From Gammaproteobacteria bacterium (lineage in GTDB: Bacteria; Pseudomonadota; Gammaproteobacteria; 21-64-14): DNA of 64,000 bases. The translations under genes were made by a program, and so were the position numbers. A model generated the notes under the pieces. The model saw only the letters and a program-made list of their open reading frames with translations, made no database searches and was not told the origin of the DNA. The stretch spans positions 1 through 64,000 of the forward strand of contig JALUXX010000065.1 of the NCBI GenBank assembly GCA_027013145.1, read 5' to 3'. How positions within the stretch are numbered: position 1 is the first letter of the stretch; each line of letters opens with the position of its first letter. This document shows positions 16,741-25,141 of this stretch, one piece after another.

Positions 16741-17724
16741 CTATGAGGTCCCGCCGCCGGGGGAGATCGGGCCGGTGGGCGCCCCCCGCGTGCGCATTAT
16801 AACCGTTTCCCCCCGAGCTTCCCGGTGCACGAGGCTGTTCAGAAACACACGCGCGCGCGCGATCCGGACCGCCGCGTGGATCATGAAATAGTCGCTGGAC
16901 ACGCTGATCCCCTGCCGCAGCGCGGCGGCGAGGCCCGGGTCGCGCTCGAGCCATACCTGCACCGCCGGTTGATTCAGGAAATCGTCCGGGCTCTGATACG
17001 GCTGCGCGTTGCGTGCCCGCACCAGCGCCTTGGCGTCGTCGGCGCTCAGGCCCGGCACCAGCATGGCGAGGACCGGGGCCGGGGCGGTGTCGACGTTCAC
17101 CGGGGTCCGCGTGGGCAGGGCGGTGACGTACGGGGCCAGTCGGGCATACATCTTGGGGGTGAAGCCCGCGACCAGCAGCAGCTCCGAGGGACTGACCATG
17201 GTGCGGTCGGCGGCGCGATAGGGCGGGGTGAGTCCCAGATAGTACTCGTCCTCGGCTCCACCCGGGAAGCGCGCCTGCTGGTCCGGATCGAGCCAGTCGA
17301 GGACCGCCTGGACATGCTGCGGGTCGATGTCCAGGAGTTGCAGCAGACGCTGGAAGCGGGCCACGTCCGGCGCGCTGGGCGCCCCGTTCACGAGCAGGTC
17401 GTTGAGGTTGAACCGCCCCTGCAGGTCCTCGATGTGGCCGGAGATGGTCCCGCCCTCGACCTGGATCGGCGGCGGAAGCCGGGCCCAGTTCTCGCGCAGA
17501 TCGTCGACGTCGCCCTGCCGGCGGTCGCGTTGCAGGATGCGCTCGCCCCAGGTCTCCACGGCGAGCGCGTACAGGTAGGCCTGATCCTCGGCGAGCAGGT
17601 TGGCGGTGCGGCGGATGTCGAACTGCTGGCGTGCGGTCATGGCGGCCACCGCGGCGACGGCGAGCGCCATGACCAGCAGCGCAAGGATGAGCGCCACGCC
17701 GCGCTGGCGGCCTGCCGCGCTCAT
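16741..17724 (-). CDS. gspK: Type II secretion system minor pseudopilin GspK
   Basis: Largest minor pseudopilin (327 residues), which with GspI and GspJ forms the pilus tip. The prepilin-like start RQRGVALILALLVMALAVAAVAAM has the leader glycine but lacks the glutamate at mature position 5, as is typical of GspK. The large inserted alpha domain follows, with FNLNDLLVNG, LDWLDPD, the EDEYY segment that contributes to calcium binding, and a helix-hairpin-helix-like VNVDTAPAPVLAML. It overlaps gspJ by four bases (ATGA). Confidence 0.94.
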   Translation of the reverse strand: MSAAGRQRGVALILALLVMALAVAAVAAMTARQQFDIRRTANLLAEDQAYLYALAVETWGERILQRDRRQGDVDDLRENWARLPPPIQVEGGTISGHIEDLQGRFNLNDLLVNGAPSAPDVARFQRLLQLLDIDPQHVQAVLDWLDPDQQARFPGGAEDEYYLGLTPPYRAADRTMVSPSELLLVAGFTPKMYARLAPYVTALPTRTPVNVDTAPAPVLAMLVPGLSADDAKALVRARNAQPYQSPDDFLNQPAVQVWLERDPGLAAALRQGISVSSDYFMIHAAVRIARARVFLNSLVHREARGETVIMRTRGAPTGPISPGGGTS

Positions 17725-18347
17725 CCCGGGAGCCGGAAGACCCATCGGATCCGCCCCCAGTCCTTCAGCTCCAGCCGCACCTCGACGGCCCGCGGCAGCG
17801 GCGCCGCCGCCGGCAGCGCCTGGAACTGCGGCGGCGGCCAGGTCGGCTGCCAGACGCCGGCGGCATCGAGAAAGCGCATGCTCGCCGAGTCGACCCCGGT
17901 CAGCACCTTGGAAACGGCGGGTTGGTCGCCCTGCGCGCGGTCGAGCACGGGCCACGCGATGCGTTCGAGGTCGTGGTCGTGCAGCCGCCAGGCGATGCGC
18001 TCGAGCTCGCTGCGGCGCGGGAGTTGCGCCGGATTGGCGCGTCCGCCGCGCGTCGCCGCCACCAGGACCTCGTTGCCGGCGCCGCCGCGCAGCGCGGCCA
18101 CCGGGCTGCCGAGCTCATCGCGGATGCTGCGCGGGACGGTCTGCTGGAGGTCGCGCTGCATCTGCAGGTAGGCGAGCTGGATCCGGGCGAGGCGCCGCAT
18201 GCGCGCGGCGGTGTCGTTGCGGGTGTCGAGCACCGACGTCAGGCCGCCGTAGGCGAGTCCCGCGAGTACCGCGAATACCGCCACGGCCACGAGGATCTCC
18301 AGCAGGGTGAAGCCGCGCGCCCGCGCGCGCGGGGACGGCCGGTTCAC
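17721..18347 (-). CDS. gspJ: Type II secretion system minor pseudopilin GspJ
   Basis: Minor pseudopilin of 208 residues with the prepilin cleavage site ARG/FTLLEILVAVAVFAVLAGLAY; the glutamate at mature position 5 is present. The beta-rich body contains LQMQRDLQQTVPRSIRDE and RVFRLPG-type ending (IRWVFRLPG). The start is GTG 18347, which overlaps the gspI stop (GTGA); no ATG precedes the leader, so this start is well supported. Confidence 0.92.
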   Translation of the reverse strand: MNRPSPRARARGFTLLEILVAVAVFAVLAGLAYGGLTSVLDTRNDTAARMRRLARIQLAYLQMQRDLQQTVPRSIRDELGSPVAALRGGAGNEVLVAATRGGRANPAQLPRRSELERIAWRLHDHDLERIAWPVLDRAQGDQPAVSKVLTGVDSASMRFLDAAGVWQPTWPPPQFQALPAAAPLPRAVEVRLELKDWGRIRWVFRLPG

Positions 18348-18760
18348 GGTCCCGTCCCCGGCACCGGGGTCCCCGGCAGCGGCCGTCCGAGGTAGCCGGT
18401 GAGCGAGGTCTGCGCGCCGTCGGTCTCGCCCTTCGGGCGCACGGTGACCTCGATGCGGCGCATGTCGGGATCGGGGGTCCCCGCAACGCGCGCGCGCCAG
18501 CGCCACTCGCGGCCGGCCATTTCCACCGTCCCGTCGCTGGTGCCGACCGGCGGCCAGGTGTGCGCGAGCTGCGCCTCGATGATCTGGTTGCGCGCGACCC
18601 AGTCGCCGACGGTGCGCGCCTGCAGATAGGCGGCGCTGCCGGCGACCCCGCCGGCCGCGCGCACGGCGGCGCCGAGGACGATCGCCACGACGGCGAGGGC
18701 GATCAGCACCTCGAGCAGGGTGAAGCCGCGCCCGCGAGCGTAGGGACCGCGCGCGTTCAT
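18344..18760 (-). CDS. gspI: Type II secretion system minor pseudopilin GspI
   Basis: Minor pseudopilin of 138 residues. The leader GRG/FTLLEVLIALAVVAIVLGAAV has Glu5, and the family stretch WVARNQIIEAQLAHTWP follows; GspI nucleates the tip complex with J and K. Overlaps of four bases with gspH and gspJ show translational coupling. Confidence 0.93.
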   Translation of the reverse strand: MNARGPYARGRGFTLLEVLIALAVVAIVLGAAVRAAGGVAGSAAYLQARTVGDWVARNQIIEAQLAHTWPPVGTSDGTVEMAGREWRWRARVAGTPDPDMRRIEVTVRPKGETDGAQTSLTGYLGRPLPGTPVPGTGP

Positions 18761-19287
18761 CCGGGGGGCTCCGCAGCGGCCTTGACGCGGATCCTGCCGC
18801 TGAAGGGAACGACGACGCGCACCGGCGCCCCGCCCGATTCGATGCGCAGCGTCGCCGTGAACGGCGTGCGCTCGCCCGTCGAATACAGGTAGACATCGGG
18901 TTTGGTGTCGTCGCCTCCGGCGCCCAGTGCGACGGTCTGTCCGGACACCTTCAGGGTCAGGCGCATGCCCGCCGCGAGACGGCGCGGGCGCAGAATCGTG
19001 TCGTCCGCGACCGGATGCCAGTTCTTTTCGTCCAGGACCATGAATTCGTAGCCGTGCGGCGTGAAACGCATCCCGTACTGTTCGGAGGACATGACCGCCT
19101 GCTGTCCGGCCATGTCGATCAGGGCCGCCAGCCGGCGGGCCTGTTCCGTGAGCACGGTCTGCGGGCCGCGGGTGCCGATGCTCAGGCTGATCATCGAGAT
19201 CGTCACGCCGACGATGACGAGGACCACGAGGAGTTCCAGCAGGGTGAAACCGCGTGCACCGGGCCCGCGGTGTGCGGCGGCGTTCAC
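18757..19287 (-). CDS. gspH: Type II secretion system minor pseudopilin GspH
   Basis: Minor pseudopilin of 176 residues with prepilin site ARG/FTLLELLVVLVIVGVTISMISL, Glu5 present, then RLAALIDMAGQQAVMSSEQYGMRF, the usual GspH helix. The C-terminal part is beta-rich. Start GTG 19287 lies 40 bases after the gspG stop. It ends by overlapping gspI by four bases. Confidence 0.9.
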   Translation of the reverse strand: MNAAAHRGPGARGFTLLELLVVLVIVGVTISMISLSIGTRGPQTVLTEQARRLAALIDMAGQQAVMSSEQYGMRFTPHGYEFMVLDEKNWHPVADDTILRPRRLAAGMRLTLKVSGQTVALGAGGDDTKPDVYLYSTGERTPFTATLRIESGGAPVRVVVPFSGRIRVKAAAEPPG

Positions 19288-19327
19288 GCGGACACCGGGT
19301 CCGGGCCGCCCGGTGCCGCCGGCGCGC

Positions 19328-19777
19328 CTACTGGATGTTCCAGTTGCCGATCTCGCCCTTGCCGGGTTGGCCGCTGGGGCCGAGCGAGTAGACGTCGATC
19401 GGTCCGTGCTGCCCGGGGTTGAGGTACTGGTAGGGGTGCCCCCACGGATCCATGGGCAGCCGCGCGATGTAGCCACCGGCCTTCCAGTGCGGCGGGATCG
19501 GCGGCTGCGTCGGCTTCCGGACCAGCGCCTGCAGCCCCTGGTCGGTGGTCGGGTAGACATAGTTGTCGAGCTTGTACATCTGCAGGGCGCTCTCCAGCGC
19601 GCGCACGTCCTGCTGTGCCTTGACGATCCGGGCCTGCTCCGGTTTGTCCATGATCCGCGGGACGATCAGGGCCGCCAGGATCCCGAGGATGATCACCACC
19701 ACCATGATCTCGATGAGGGTGAAGCCGCGCATGCGCGCGCGGGGCGCGTGGCGGCCAGCAGCAATGCCAGGATGCAT
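19328..19777 (-). CDS. gspG: Type II secretion system major pseudopilin GspG
   Basis: Major pseudopilin, 149 residues. The prepilin site is MRG/FTLIEIMVVVIILGILAAL with Glu5; the body has the GspG signatures QARIVKAQQDVRALESALQMYKLDN, YPTTDQGLQALV, and the calcium-binding loop DPWGHPYQYLNPG. The long start gives a 17-residue leader; an internal ATG (19732) would leave only two residues before the cleavage site, so the long form is favoured. It is the first gene of the run. The gspC, D, E and F genes are not in this window and no prepilin peptidase is seen. Confidence 0.95.
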   Translation of the reverse strand: MHPGIAAGRHAPRARMRGFTLIEIMVVVIILGILAALIVPRIMDKPEQARIVKAQQDVRALESALQMYKLDNYVYPTTDQGLQALVRKPTQPPIPPHWKAGGYIARLPMDPWGHPYQYLNPGQHGPIDVYSLGPSGQPGKGEIGNWNIQ

Positions 19778-19876
19778 GGATCGAACACCTGCCGGTGAAA
19801 CGGGGCTTCATTCTAACACCCGGATACCGCGGTGGTAGTCCCGGGGGCGCCGCGCGTCGCCCGTGTCATTCCCGTG

Positions 19877-21046
19877 TCACACGGGCGGGGGCGCGTCGAT
19901 ACAGAAACGCCGGATCAGTCCCCGGAGCACCTCGACGGTGGGTGCGATGCGCGCGAGGGCGAGGAATTCGTCCGGTTGATGGGCCTGGTCGATATCGCCC
20001 GGTCCGAGGATCACGGGATCCATGCCGAGGGCCTGCAGGTACGGGCCCTCGGTGCCGAAGGCGACGGCCTCGGCGGCGTGGCCGGTGAGGTGTTCGGCGG
20101 CGGTGACGATGGGGCTCGCGGCGGGTGTCTCCAGGGCCGGGGCGCCCGGGAAGAGGGGATAGAGTTCGAGGGTCACACCGCTGCCCGCCAGCACCGCTTC
20201 CAGGCGCGCATGCAGTTCGGTGCGCAGGGTGTCCGGATCCATCCCGGGCAGCGGCCGCAGGTCGAAGTGCAGCTCGCACTCGCCGCAGATCCGGTTGGGG
20301 TTGTCTCCGCCCTGGATGCGCCCCAGGTTCAGAGTGGGGAACGGGACGCGAAAGCGCGGGTCGCGGTGGGCGGCCTGCAGTTCCGCGCGCCAGGCGAGGA
20401 CCTCGCCGAGGACGCGGTGCATGGCCTCCAGTGCGCTGGTCCCGAGCGCGGGATCGCTGGAGTGGCCGGAGCGGCCGACGAGCCGGACCGCCTCCATCAG
20501 GATCCCCTTGTGCAGGTTCACCGGCCGCAGTCCGGTCGGCTCGCCGATCACCGCATAGCGCGCGCGCGGGCGCCCGGCGTCCACCAGCGCCTGCGCGCCG
20601 GCCATGGAACTCTCCTCGTCGGCAGTCGCGACCAGGATCAGCGGGGCGCGCAGGTCCGCGGCCCGCACCTCCCGCACCGCCTCCAGGGCGAGGGCGAAAA
20701 ACCCCTTCATGTCCGCGGTCCCGAGCCCGTAGAGGCGCCCGTCGGCCTCGGTGAGGGTGAACGGGTCGTGGCGCCAGCGCGTCTCGTCCCAGGGCACGGT
20801 GTCGGTGTGCCCGGCCAGGACCAGCCCGCCGGGACCGCCACCCAGCGTGGCGATGAGATCGGCCTTGTCCGGCCGTCCGGGCAGCGGCAGGATCTCGACG
20901 GCGAAACCGAGATCGGCGCACCACTGCGCGAGCCGGTCGACCACGTTGCGGTTGCCCTGGTCGAAGTCGGGGCTGACGCTGCTCACGGACGGCGCGGCGA
21001 TCAACGCCCGCAACAGCTCCCGCAACGGCGGCAGGTGGGTGCCCAT
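19877..21046 (-). CDS. argE: Acetylornithine deacetylase (ArgE)
   Basis: M20-family zinc peptidase of 389 residues that releases acetate from N-acetylornithine in arginine synthesis. Metal and catalytic motifs are intact: GHTDTVPWDE (first zinc histidine and general aspartate), YGLGTADMKG (bridging aspartate), ATADEESSMAG (catalytic Glu-Glu), GEPTGL and a late histidine in GDIDQAHQPDE. The start ATG 21046 (MGTHLPPLRELL) sits in front of the conserved region; an upstream in-frame start would read into repeat DNA. argD, argF and argG are elsewhere in the window, so arginine genes are dispersed here rather than in one operon. Confidence 0.93.
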   Translation of the reverse strand: MGTHLPPLRELLRALIAAPSVSSVSPDFDQGNRNVVDRLAQWCADLGFAVEILPLPGRPDKADLIATLGGGPGGLVLAGHTDTVPWDETRWRHDPFTLTEADGRLYGLGTADMKGFFALALEAVREVRAADLRAPLILVATADEESSMAGAQALVDAGRPRARYAVIGEPTGLRPVNLHKGILMEAVRLVGRSGHSSDPALGTSALEAMHRVLGEVLAWRAELQAAHRDPRFRVPFPTLNLGRIQGGDNPNRICGECELHFDLRPLPGMDPDTLRTELHARLEAVLAGSGVTLELYPLFPGAPALETPAASPIVTAAEHLTGHAAEAVAFGTEGPYLQALGMDPVILGPGDIDQAHQPDEFLALARIAPTVEVLRGLIRRFCIDAPPPV

Positions 21047-21071
21047 GGGAGGATTCTGCGGCCCGCGCTGT

Positions 21072-21200
21072 GGCCGGGCAAGCCCGGCCCTACGTCGGAT
21101 CGGTGGGGGCATCATGGGGCGGGTAGGCGGGGCAGGCCCGGCCCAACGGTGCCTTTCGTGCCGACCCCGGCACCCGTAGGGCGGGCCTTGGCCCGCCGAC
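21072..21200. repeat. Palindromic repeat pair upstream of argE
   Basis: Two clear palindromic units of the dispersed family, at 21072-21093 (GGCCGGGCAAGCCCGGCC then CTAC) and 21176-21200 (GTAG then GGCGGGCCTTGGCCCGCC), with a degenerate copy near 21125-21145. They fill the gap between argE and the SH3-domain gene, both minus strand. Confidence 0.75.
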
Positions 21201-21235
21201 GACGCCGATCCGGACCGGGCCGGATCCCCCGGCGG

Positions 21236-21904
21236 TCAGAACGAATCCCATCCCCCGCGCCGGCGCAGGCGCAGGCGCGGGAGGATCAGGCCGAGGAGCA
21301 TGCCGGCGAACAGCACCAGCGCCCCCGCCAGGAACCAGTCGCGCTTGCTGCGGTCCTTGAGCATCTCGTTTTCCTGGCGCAACGCCTGCAGTTCGCGGCC
21401 CTGCGCAAGGGTCTGTGCCTTGAGATCGCGATTTTCATGGTCGAGCGCCAGCGCGCTGCCGGCCGCGCGCCGGATGCGGTCGACCTCCGCGGTAAGGTTC
21501 TGCTTGTCCTGCTCCAGCTTGGCGAGCTGCGTGCCCTGCGCCCCGGTCTTGGCGCCCAGGGCCGCGACCTGCTTCTTGAGCTTTGCGTTCTCGAGGGTGA
21601 GCCGCGCGACCTGCTGTTTCGCCGCGGCGAGCTGCGCGCGGGCGCTTGGCGCATCCATGAGGAACCGCGTCAGGACCCAGCCCACGGTACCGTCCGGCGC
21701 GCGCACCTGGCTGTAGCCGGAGTCCTTGGACGTCTGCAGTACCTGCACCGGCGTGCCGCTGGGGAGCATGCGCAGGATACGGTGCTGCACGCTCTGGCCG
21801 GAGCGCAGCGGCAGCTCCAGGCGGTCGCTGATGTACTGCTGCGTCGGCGCGGCGACCGCCGCCGCCGTGAAGAGCAGCATCGCCGCGATCAAGGCTCGGG
21901 TCAT
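21236..21904 (-). CDS. SH3-domain membrane protein (TIGR04211/YgiM-like)
   Basis: A 222-residue protein with a Sec signal (1-18), a bacterial SH3 domain (about 25-85: LELPLRSGQSVQHRILRMLPSGTPV and GTVGWVLTRFL), a long coiled coil (about 90-180: AQLAAAKQQVARLTLENAKLKKQV) and one C-terminal membrane helix (WFLAGALVLFAGMLLGLILP) followed by a basic tail. This architecture matches the YgiM/TIGR04211 family, placed in the inner membrane with the SH3 domain in the periplasm. The molecular role is not settled. It precedes argE in reading direction, separated by repeats. Confidence 0.85.
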   Translation of the reverse strand: MTRALIAAMLLFTAAAVAAPTQQYISDRLELPLRSGQSVQHRILRMLPSGTPVQVLQTSKDSGYSQVRAPDGTVGWVLTRFLMDAPSARAQLAAAKQQVARLTLENAKLKKQVAALGAKTGAQGTQLAKLEQDKQNLTAEVDRIRRAAGSALALDHENRDLKAQTLAQGRELQALRQENEMLKDRSKRDWFLAGALVLFAGMLLGLILPRLRLRRRGGWDSF

Positions 21905-22011
21905 GCCTCAGGGTACCTGTCGTATCGGGTCCGGGATATCGGGCCGCGGCCGGCGCGGCCGCTTCGGATGATACGCGATCCCCCGCGGGGTGGCCAGGCG
22001 GCCGCGCCGCC

Positions 22012-22039
22012 AAAAAAAGACCCGCCGCGAGGGCGGGTC
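22012..22039 (-). terminator. Intrinsic terminator of the first minus-strand porin gene
   Basis: On the minus strand GACCCGCC and GGCGGGTC form a stem, followed by seven T residues, 48 bases past the porin stop. Confidence 0.88.
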
Positions 22040-22086
22040 GAACAGAGGAGGAAGTGGGAACGGGCGGTCGCGGACCGCGCGCGGAA

Positions 22087-23457
22087 TCAGAAATCGATCT
22101 GCGCCCGCGCCTGCACGATGTTGGCACGCTCGCTGCCGGCGCTGGTCTGCCCCGGCAGGAGATGCTTGGCGTTGCCGGTCGCGTCGCTGTCGCCCATCGC
22201 GCGCACATAGTTGAGCATGAAGCGCACGTGCGGGTTTACGTACCAGTTGACTCCGACGGTGATGTCGCGCTCGCGCCCGCCGGTGACCGCCCCGTCGGTC
22301 AGATCGAGGGTGCTGTAGCGTACCGCCACCTCCCAGGCGCCTGGGCCGCCGGCGCCGAAGTTGCGCAGCGGCTTGACCCGGCCGAACTTGCCCTTTTCGG
22401 GTTCGTAGCGGCGCGACTCGCCGGTGACGAACCAGCTTGCCTGGATGTAGTAACCGCTGAAGTCCAGATTCCCTCCCATCGATCGGGACAGGTGTTGCAT
22501 CGCGTACTCGCCCTGTACCGAGAACGGCCCGTATACCGCCGCGAGTTCCGGATCCACCGTGAAGCTGTGGTCGATGTCGGCGATCGTACCGGTGTCCACG
22601 AGGCGGGCACCGGTCACGTGGCTTTCGGGGCGTTCCCGGAAGCGCACCGACTGGCCGTTGGGGGTGTGATAGACCACGCCGACGCCGAGATGCAACGCCT
22701 GCGTCTTCCCGTACAGCGGCGCGAAGGTGATGCGCCCGGCGAGATCGTAGCCGTCGTTCGCCTCCCCGGAGGCGCCCTTGGCCACGGCGGCGCCGAACAG
22801 GCCGCCGTTCACGGTCCAGTTCGCTCCGTGGGTGCCGGCCTTGAAGCCGAGGTGGCGACCGGGCGAGAAGACGATCGGCAGCGCCCGTTCCATGAAGGTG
22901 ATGTACTTCGAGCTGGTCTGCTCCTCCAAGCTGTAGGGTTCCTTGAAGTTGCCCATCGTGAGGTGGATCGGCAACCCGTTCCAATGCAGCCCCGTGTACT
23001 GGAGGTAGGCGTCCTTGACGGCGACCTTGTTGCCGGCGAAATCGAGCTGGAGCTTGTATCCCCAGATCCGGTAGAGGGTGCCCTTCATGAACAGGCGCGC
23101 GCGCCGGATCTCGGCCCCGTCGCCCATCTCCGTCTTGCGGGTATCGTAGACCGCGCCGTCGGCCATGATGCGTCCGCCGAGTTGCGCCTTGAAGTTCCCG
23201 TCGGCGGAACGGATCTTGATCCCGCCCTTGGTGCTGATGTGCAGGCCGTGGCCACCCCCTTTGGAGGCCTCGATGGCCTTGCGGTTACGCTCTACTTCGC
23301 GCTCGAGCCGGTGGAGCTTGCGCATCGTCGCGGCGTTGCGCATTTCCGGGTCCTCCTGCGCATCGGCGTACCCCGGCACGCCCATGGCCACGGCCAGCGG
23401 CAGGGCGGTGACGCCCAGCCACGCCTTGCGGCGGATCCCCTGTAGTCTCGTTTCCAT
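22087..23457 (-). CDS. Phosphate-selective porin O/P family protein
   Basis: Outer-membrane porin of 456 residues. After the signal region (1-35, PGYADAQ) comes a short coiled coil (MRKLHRLEREVERNRKAIEAS), as in OprP/OprO-type porins, then the barrel, beginning FKAQLGGRIMADGAVYD and EIRRARLFMKGTLYRIWGYKLQLDF. The C-terminus ends in IDF. Start ATG 23457 has AAGGGGG about eight bases before it; the longer frame would run back through the previous terminator. Its place beside phoB, phoR, pstB and phoU supports phosphate or polyphosphate uptake. No Pho box is visible in the short gap upstream, so its promoter is unclear. Confidence 0.9.
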   Translation of the reverse strand: METRLQGIRRKAWLGVTALPLAVAMGVPGYADAQEDPEMRNAATMRKLHRLEREVERNRKAIEASKGGGHGLHISTKGGIKIRSADGNFKAQLGGRIMADGAVYDTRKTEMGDGAEIRRARLFMKGTLYRIWGYKLQLDFAGNKVAVKDAYLQYTGLHWNGLPIHLTMGNFKEPYSLEEQTSSKYITFMERALPIVFSPGRHLGFKAGTHGANWTVNGGLFGAAVAKGASGEANDGYDLAGRITFAPLYGKTQALHLGVGVVYHTPNGQSVRFRERPESHVTGARLVDTGTIADIDHSFTVDPELAAVYGPFSVQGEYAMQHLSRSMGGNLDFSGYYIQASWFVTGESRRYEPEKGKFGRVKPLRNFGAGGPGAWEVAVRYSTLDLTDGAVTGGRERDITVGVNWYVNPHVRFMLNYVRAMGDSDATGNAKHLLPGQTSAGSERANIVQARAQIDF

Positions 23458-23516
23458 GCCAGACCCCCTTGCATGATGCGGTGTGGTCGCCGCGCGATGC
23501 CGGCACTGCGCGGGCG

Positions 23517-23560
23517 AAAAAAAAGCGGCGGGCCCGGCCCGCAGGCCGGAGCGCCGCCGC
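23517..23560 (-). terminator. Intrinsic terminator of the second minus-strand porin gene
   Basis: On the minus strand a GC-rich two-part stem (GCGGCGGCGC and CCCGCCGC outer arms, CGGCC/GGCCG inner arms) is followed by eight T residues. It lies just past the porin stop and separates the two porin genes. Confidence 0.85.
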
Positions 23561-23572
23561 CCAAGGCTCACG

Positions 23573-24649
23573 TCAAAACTTGACCTGCGTCCACAGGCCG
23601 ACTTCGTTGTAGTTCAGGTTCTGGAACCCGGACGGCGTGTTGCTCGTCTTCCAGCCGCCGCCCGCGTTGCCGTCTTCCCACTTCTCGTGCTTGAACACGA
23701 GGGCGAGGTCGACGTTCTTGTAGACCTCATCCTGCACGCCGACGTTGAAGTAGTAGTCCTTCAGGCCCGGTTGCAGGTCCTGGCTCGGTTTCGCGTAGTC
23801 GAAGCGCCCGAAGAGCGTGATGTGACGCATCGGGGTGACGGCGCCCCAGGCGGAGATGCCGTAGCCGCGATCGCTCACGCCGATGGGCGTGGGCCCCGAG
23901 TTGTTCCAGTCGTAGGCCTTGAAGTACTCGACGCCGATGCGGTAGGCGGGCCGCACGTAGGCGGCGATCAGGTCGAGCCGCTTCACCGTGTTCACCGGGG
24001 CGGCGTTGCTGACGTTCTTGCCGAGCTTGCCGACGTAGCCGCCGACGGCGACGTTCAGGCCCGGGAGCGGCTGCGCGGAGACGCGGCCGGCGAAGTCCAC
24101 GCTCTTGGAGCGCGTGGGGTTGTGGTAGCCGCCGCCGTTGACCGCGGAGAACGCGTAGCCCAGCATGCCTTCCTTGCCGAGCAGGTGCACGCCCCAGTCC
24201 GCGGAGTGACCCAGCCCGAGCCGGTCGATGAGGGTGTTCTCGACATAGCGGAAGCCGTACAGACCCTCGTCGTAGGGGATCCAGGGCATGTCGGCCGATC
24301 CCAGACGCACGGTGGCAAGCGGCGAGAACTTCGCCTGGACATAGGCCTTCTTGATGAAGACCTGCGTGTTCTTGTCGGAGCTGCTGTAGTTGAAGTCGGT
24401 GGTCAGGTTCACGGACCAGATATCGTTGAAGCGGTGGCCGACCCCGAAATAGAAGCGCTTGACGTCGGCGCCGACGCCGCTGTTGCCGACCTCGTGCCCG
24501 TCACCCTTGAGGTGCTTATAGGTGAGGTCGCCGTAGAACTTACCGCCGATCGTGGTGTTGCCGTCACTGCTTACGTAGCCGGCCATGGCGTTGGTGCTCA
24601 CGGTCCCGAGCGCGGCCAGCGTGGCCGCCAGGAGGATGTGCCTGCGCAT
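23573..24649 (-). CDS. Outer-membrane porin in the Pho neighbourhood
   Basis: A 358-residue protein with a Sec signal (1-23, NAMA cleavage) and a beta-barrel body (TIGGKFYGDLTYKHLKG, ADVKRFYFGVGHRFNDIWSVNLTTDF), ending in the outer-membrane signature LWTQVKF. It looks like a small porin of the carbohydrate- or phosphate-selective superfamily rather than a true OprP. AAGGAG lies eight bases before ATG 24649. The gene has a long upstream region with a Pho-box-like site at 25012-25029 pointing to it, so induction in phosphate starvation is likely. Substrate is not visible from sequence. Confidence 0.85.
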   Translation of the reverse strand: MRRHILLAATLAALGTVSTNAMAGYVSSDGNTTIGGKFYGDLTYKHLKGDGHEVGNSGVGADVKRFYFGVGHRFNDIWSVNLTTDFNYSSSDKNTQVFIKKAYVQAKFSPLATVRLGSADMPWIPYDEGLYGFRYVENTLIDRLGLGHSADWGVHLLGKEGMLGYAFSAVNGGGYHNPTRSKSVDFAGRVSAQPLPGLNVAVGGYVGKLGKNVSNAAPVNTVKRLDLIAAYVRPAYRIGVEYFKAYDWNNSGPTPIGVSDRGYGISAWGAVTPMRHITLFGRFDYAKPSQDLQPGLKDYYFNVGVQDEVYKNVDLALVFKHEKWEDGNAGGGWKTSNTPSGFQNLNYNEVGLWTQVKF

Positions 24650-24691
24650 GCGAGAGGCTCCTTGTATAAGGTCTTGGAGAAACGGGTATGG

Positions 24692-24817
24692 ACCAGGAGC
24701 CTGTCCGAGGGATCGTGCGGCCCGTGGCGCCGCACGGATCCCCCCCGGCGGGCGGGTATCGGTCGGTGTATGCCCGTGCGCGTCGCTGCCCACAGACCCC
24801 TCGGACAGACCCCTGGT
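24692..24817. repeat. Long inverted repeat with nested hairpin upstream of the porin
   Basis: ACCAGGAGCCTGTCCGAGGG at 24692-24711 is matched by its reverse complement (18 of 20 positions) at about 24798-24817. Within the 86-base interval a second palindrome, GATCGTGCGG and CCGCACGGATC (24711-24740), is nested. If transcribed from the Pho-box promoter on the minus strand, it would fold in the porin leader. No transposase or target duplication is seen. Confidence 0.6.
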
Positions 24818-25011
24818 CGGTCGGCGACCGGCGCCAGACGCGCCGCGTGCCGTGGCGTCGCCGTCGTCGAGTCGCCGTCTGGGTACCGCATCGCCCGGCG
24901 GCCGATCCGCCCGCCCCGGCCGTTCGCCGCTGGGTTGGGTGAAGCCGCATCGCCGCCTGCCGGCTGGCCCCGTAGGATGGGCGCGGAGTGTTACGGGTTC
25001 GTGATCGGAAT

Positions 25012-25029
25012 GTGACGTTTCGATGACCG
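25012..25029 (-). promoter_or_regulatory. Pho-box-like site upstream of the porin at 23573
   Basis: On the minus strand CGGTCAT-CGAA-ACGTCAC matches the PhoB direct repeat CTGTCAT-N4-CTGTCAY at 6 and 5 of 7 positions, with the correct four-base spacer. It points toward the porin start about 360 bases away. No convincing -10 box follows at the standard distance, so the call is moderate. Confidence 0.5.
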
Positions 25030-25141
25030 GTGGCCGTGACGCGGCGTGCATGCGCGGCCTGCTATGGGGTTTGGTCGCACGCTGTATTACCATAGCCCCG
25101 TTTCACCATATCGGTGCGGTTGTCGGAACAGGGGGTCGAAA

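Larger units (their letters stand above)
24650..25141. other. Divergent region between porin and phoB
   Basis: A 492-base gap without a gene. It contains the long inverted repeat (24692-24817), the minus-strand Pho-box-like site (25012-25029) and, near phoB, a smaller inverted repeat with GCTATGG at 25061-25067 and CCATAGC at 25090-25096. The phoB promoter should lie in the last 100 bases; I cannot place it with certainty. Confidence 0.5.

Noticed and set aside
19832-22210. Plus-strand open frame of nearly 800 codons across argE and the SH3-domain gene
   Set aside because: It crosses two unrelated minus-strand genes and the palindromic repeats between them and shows no domain pattern.
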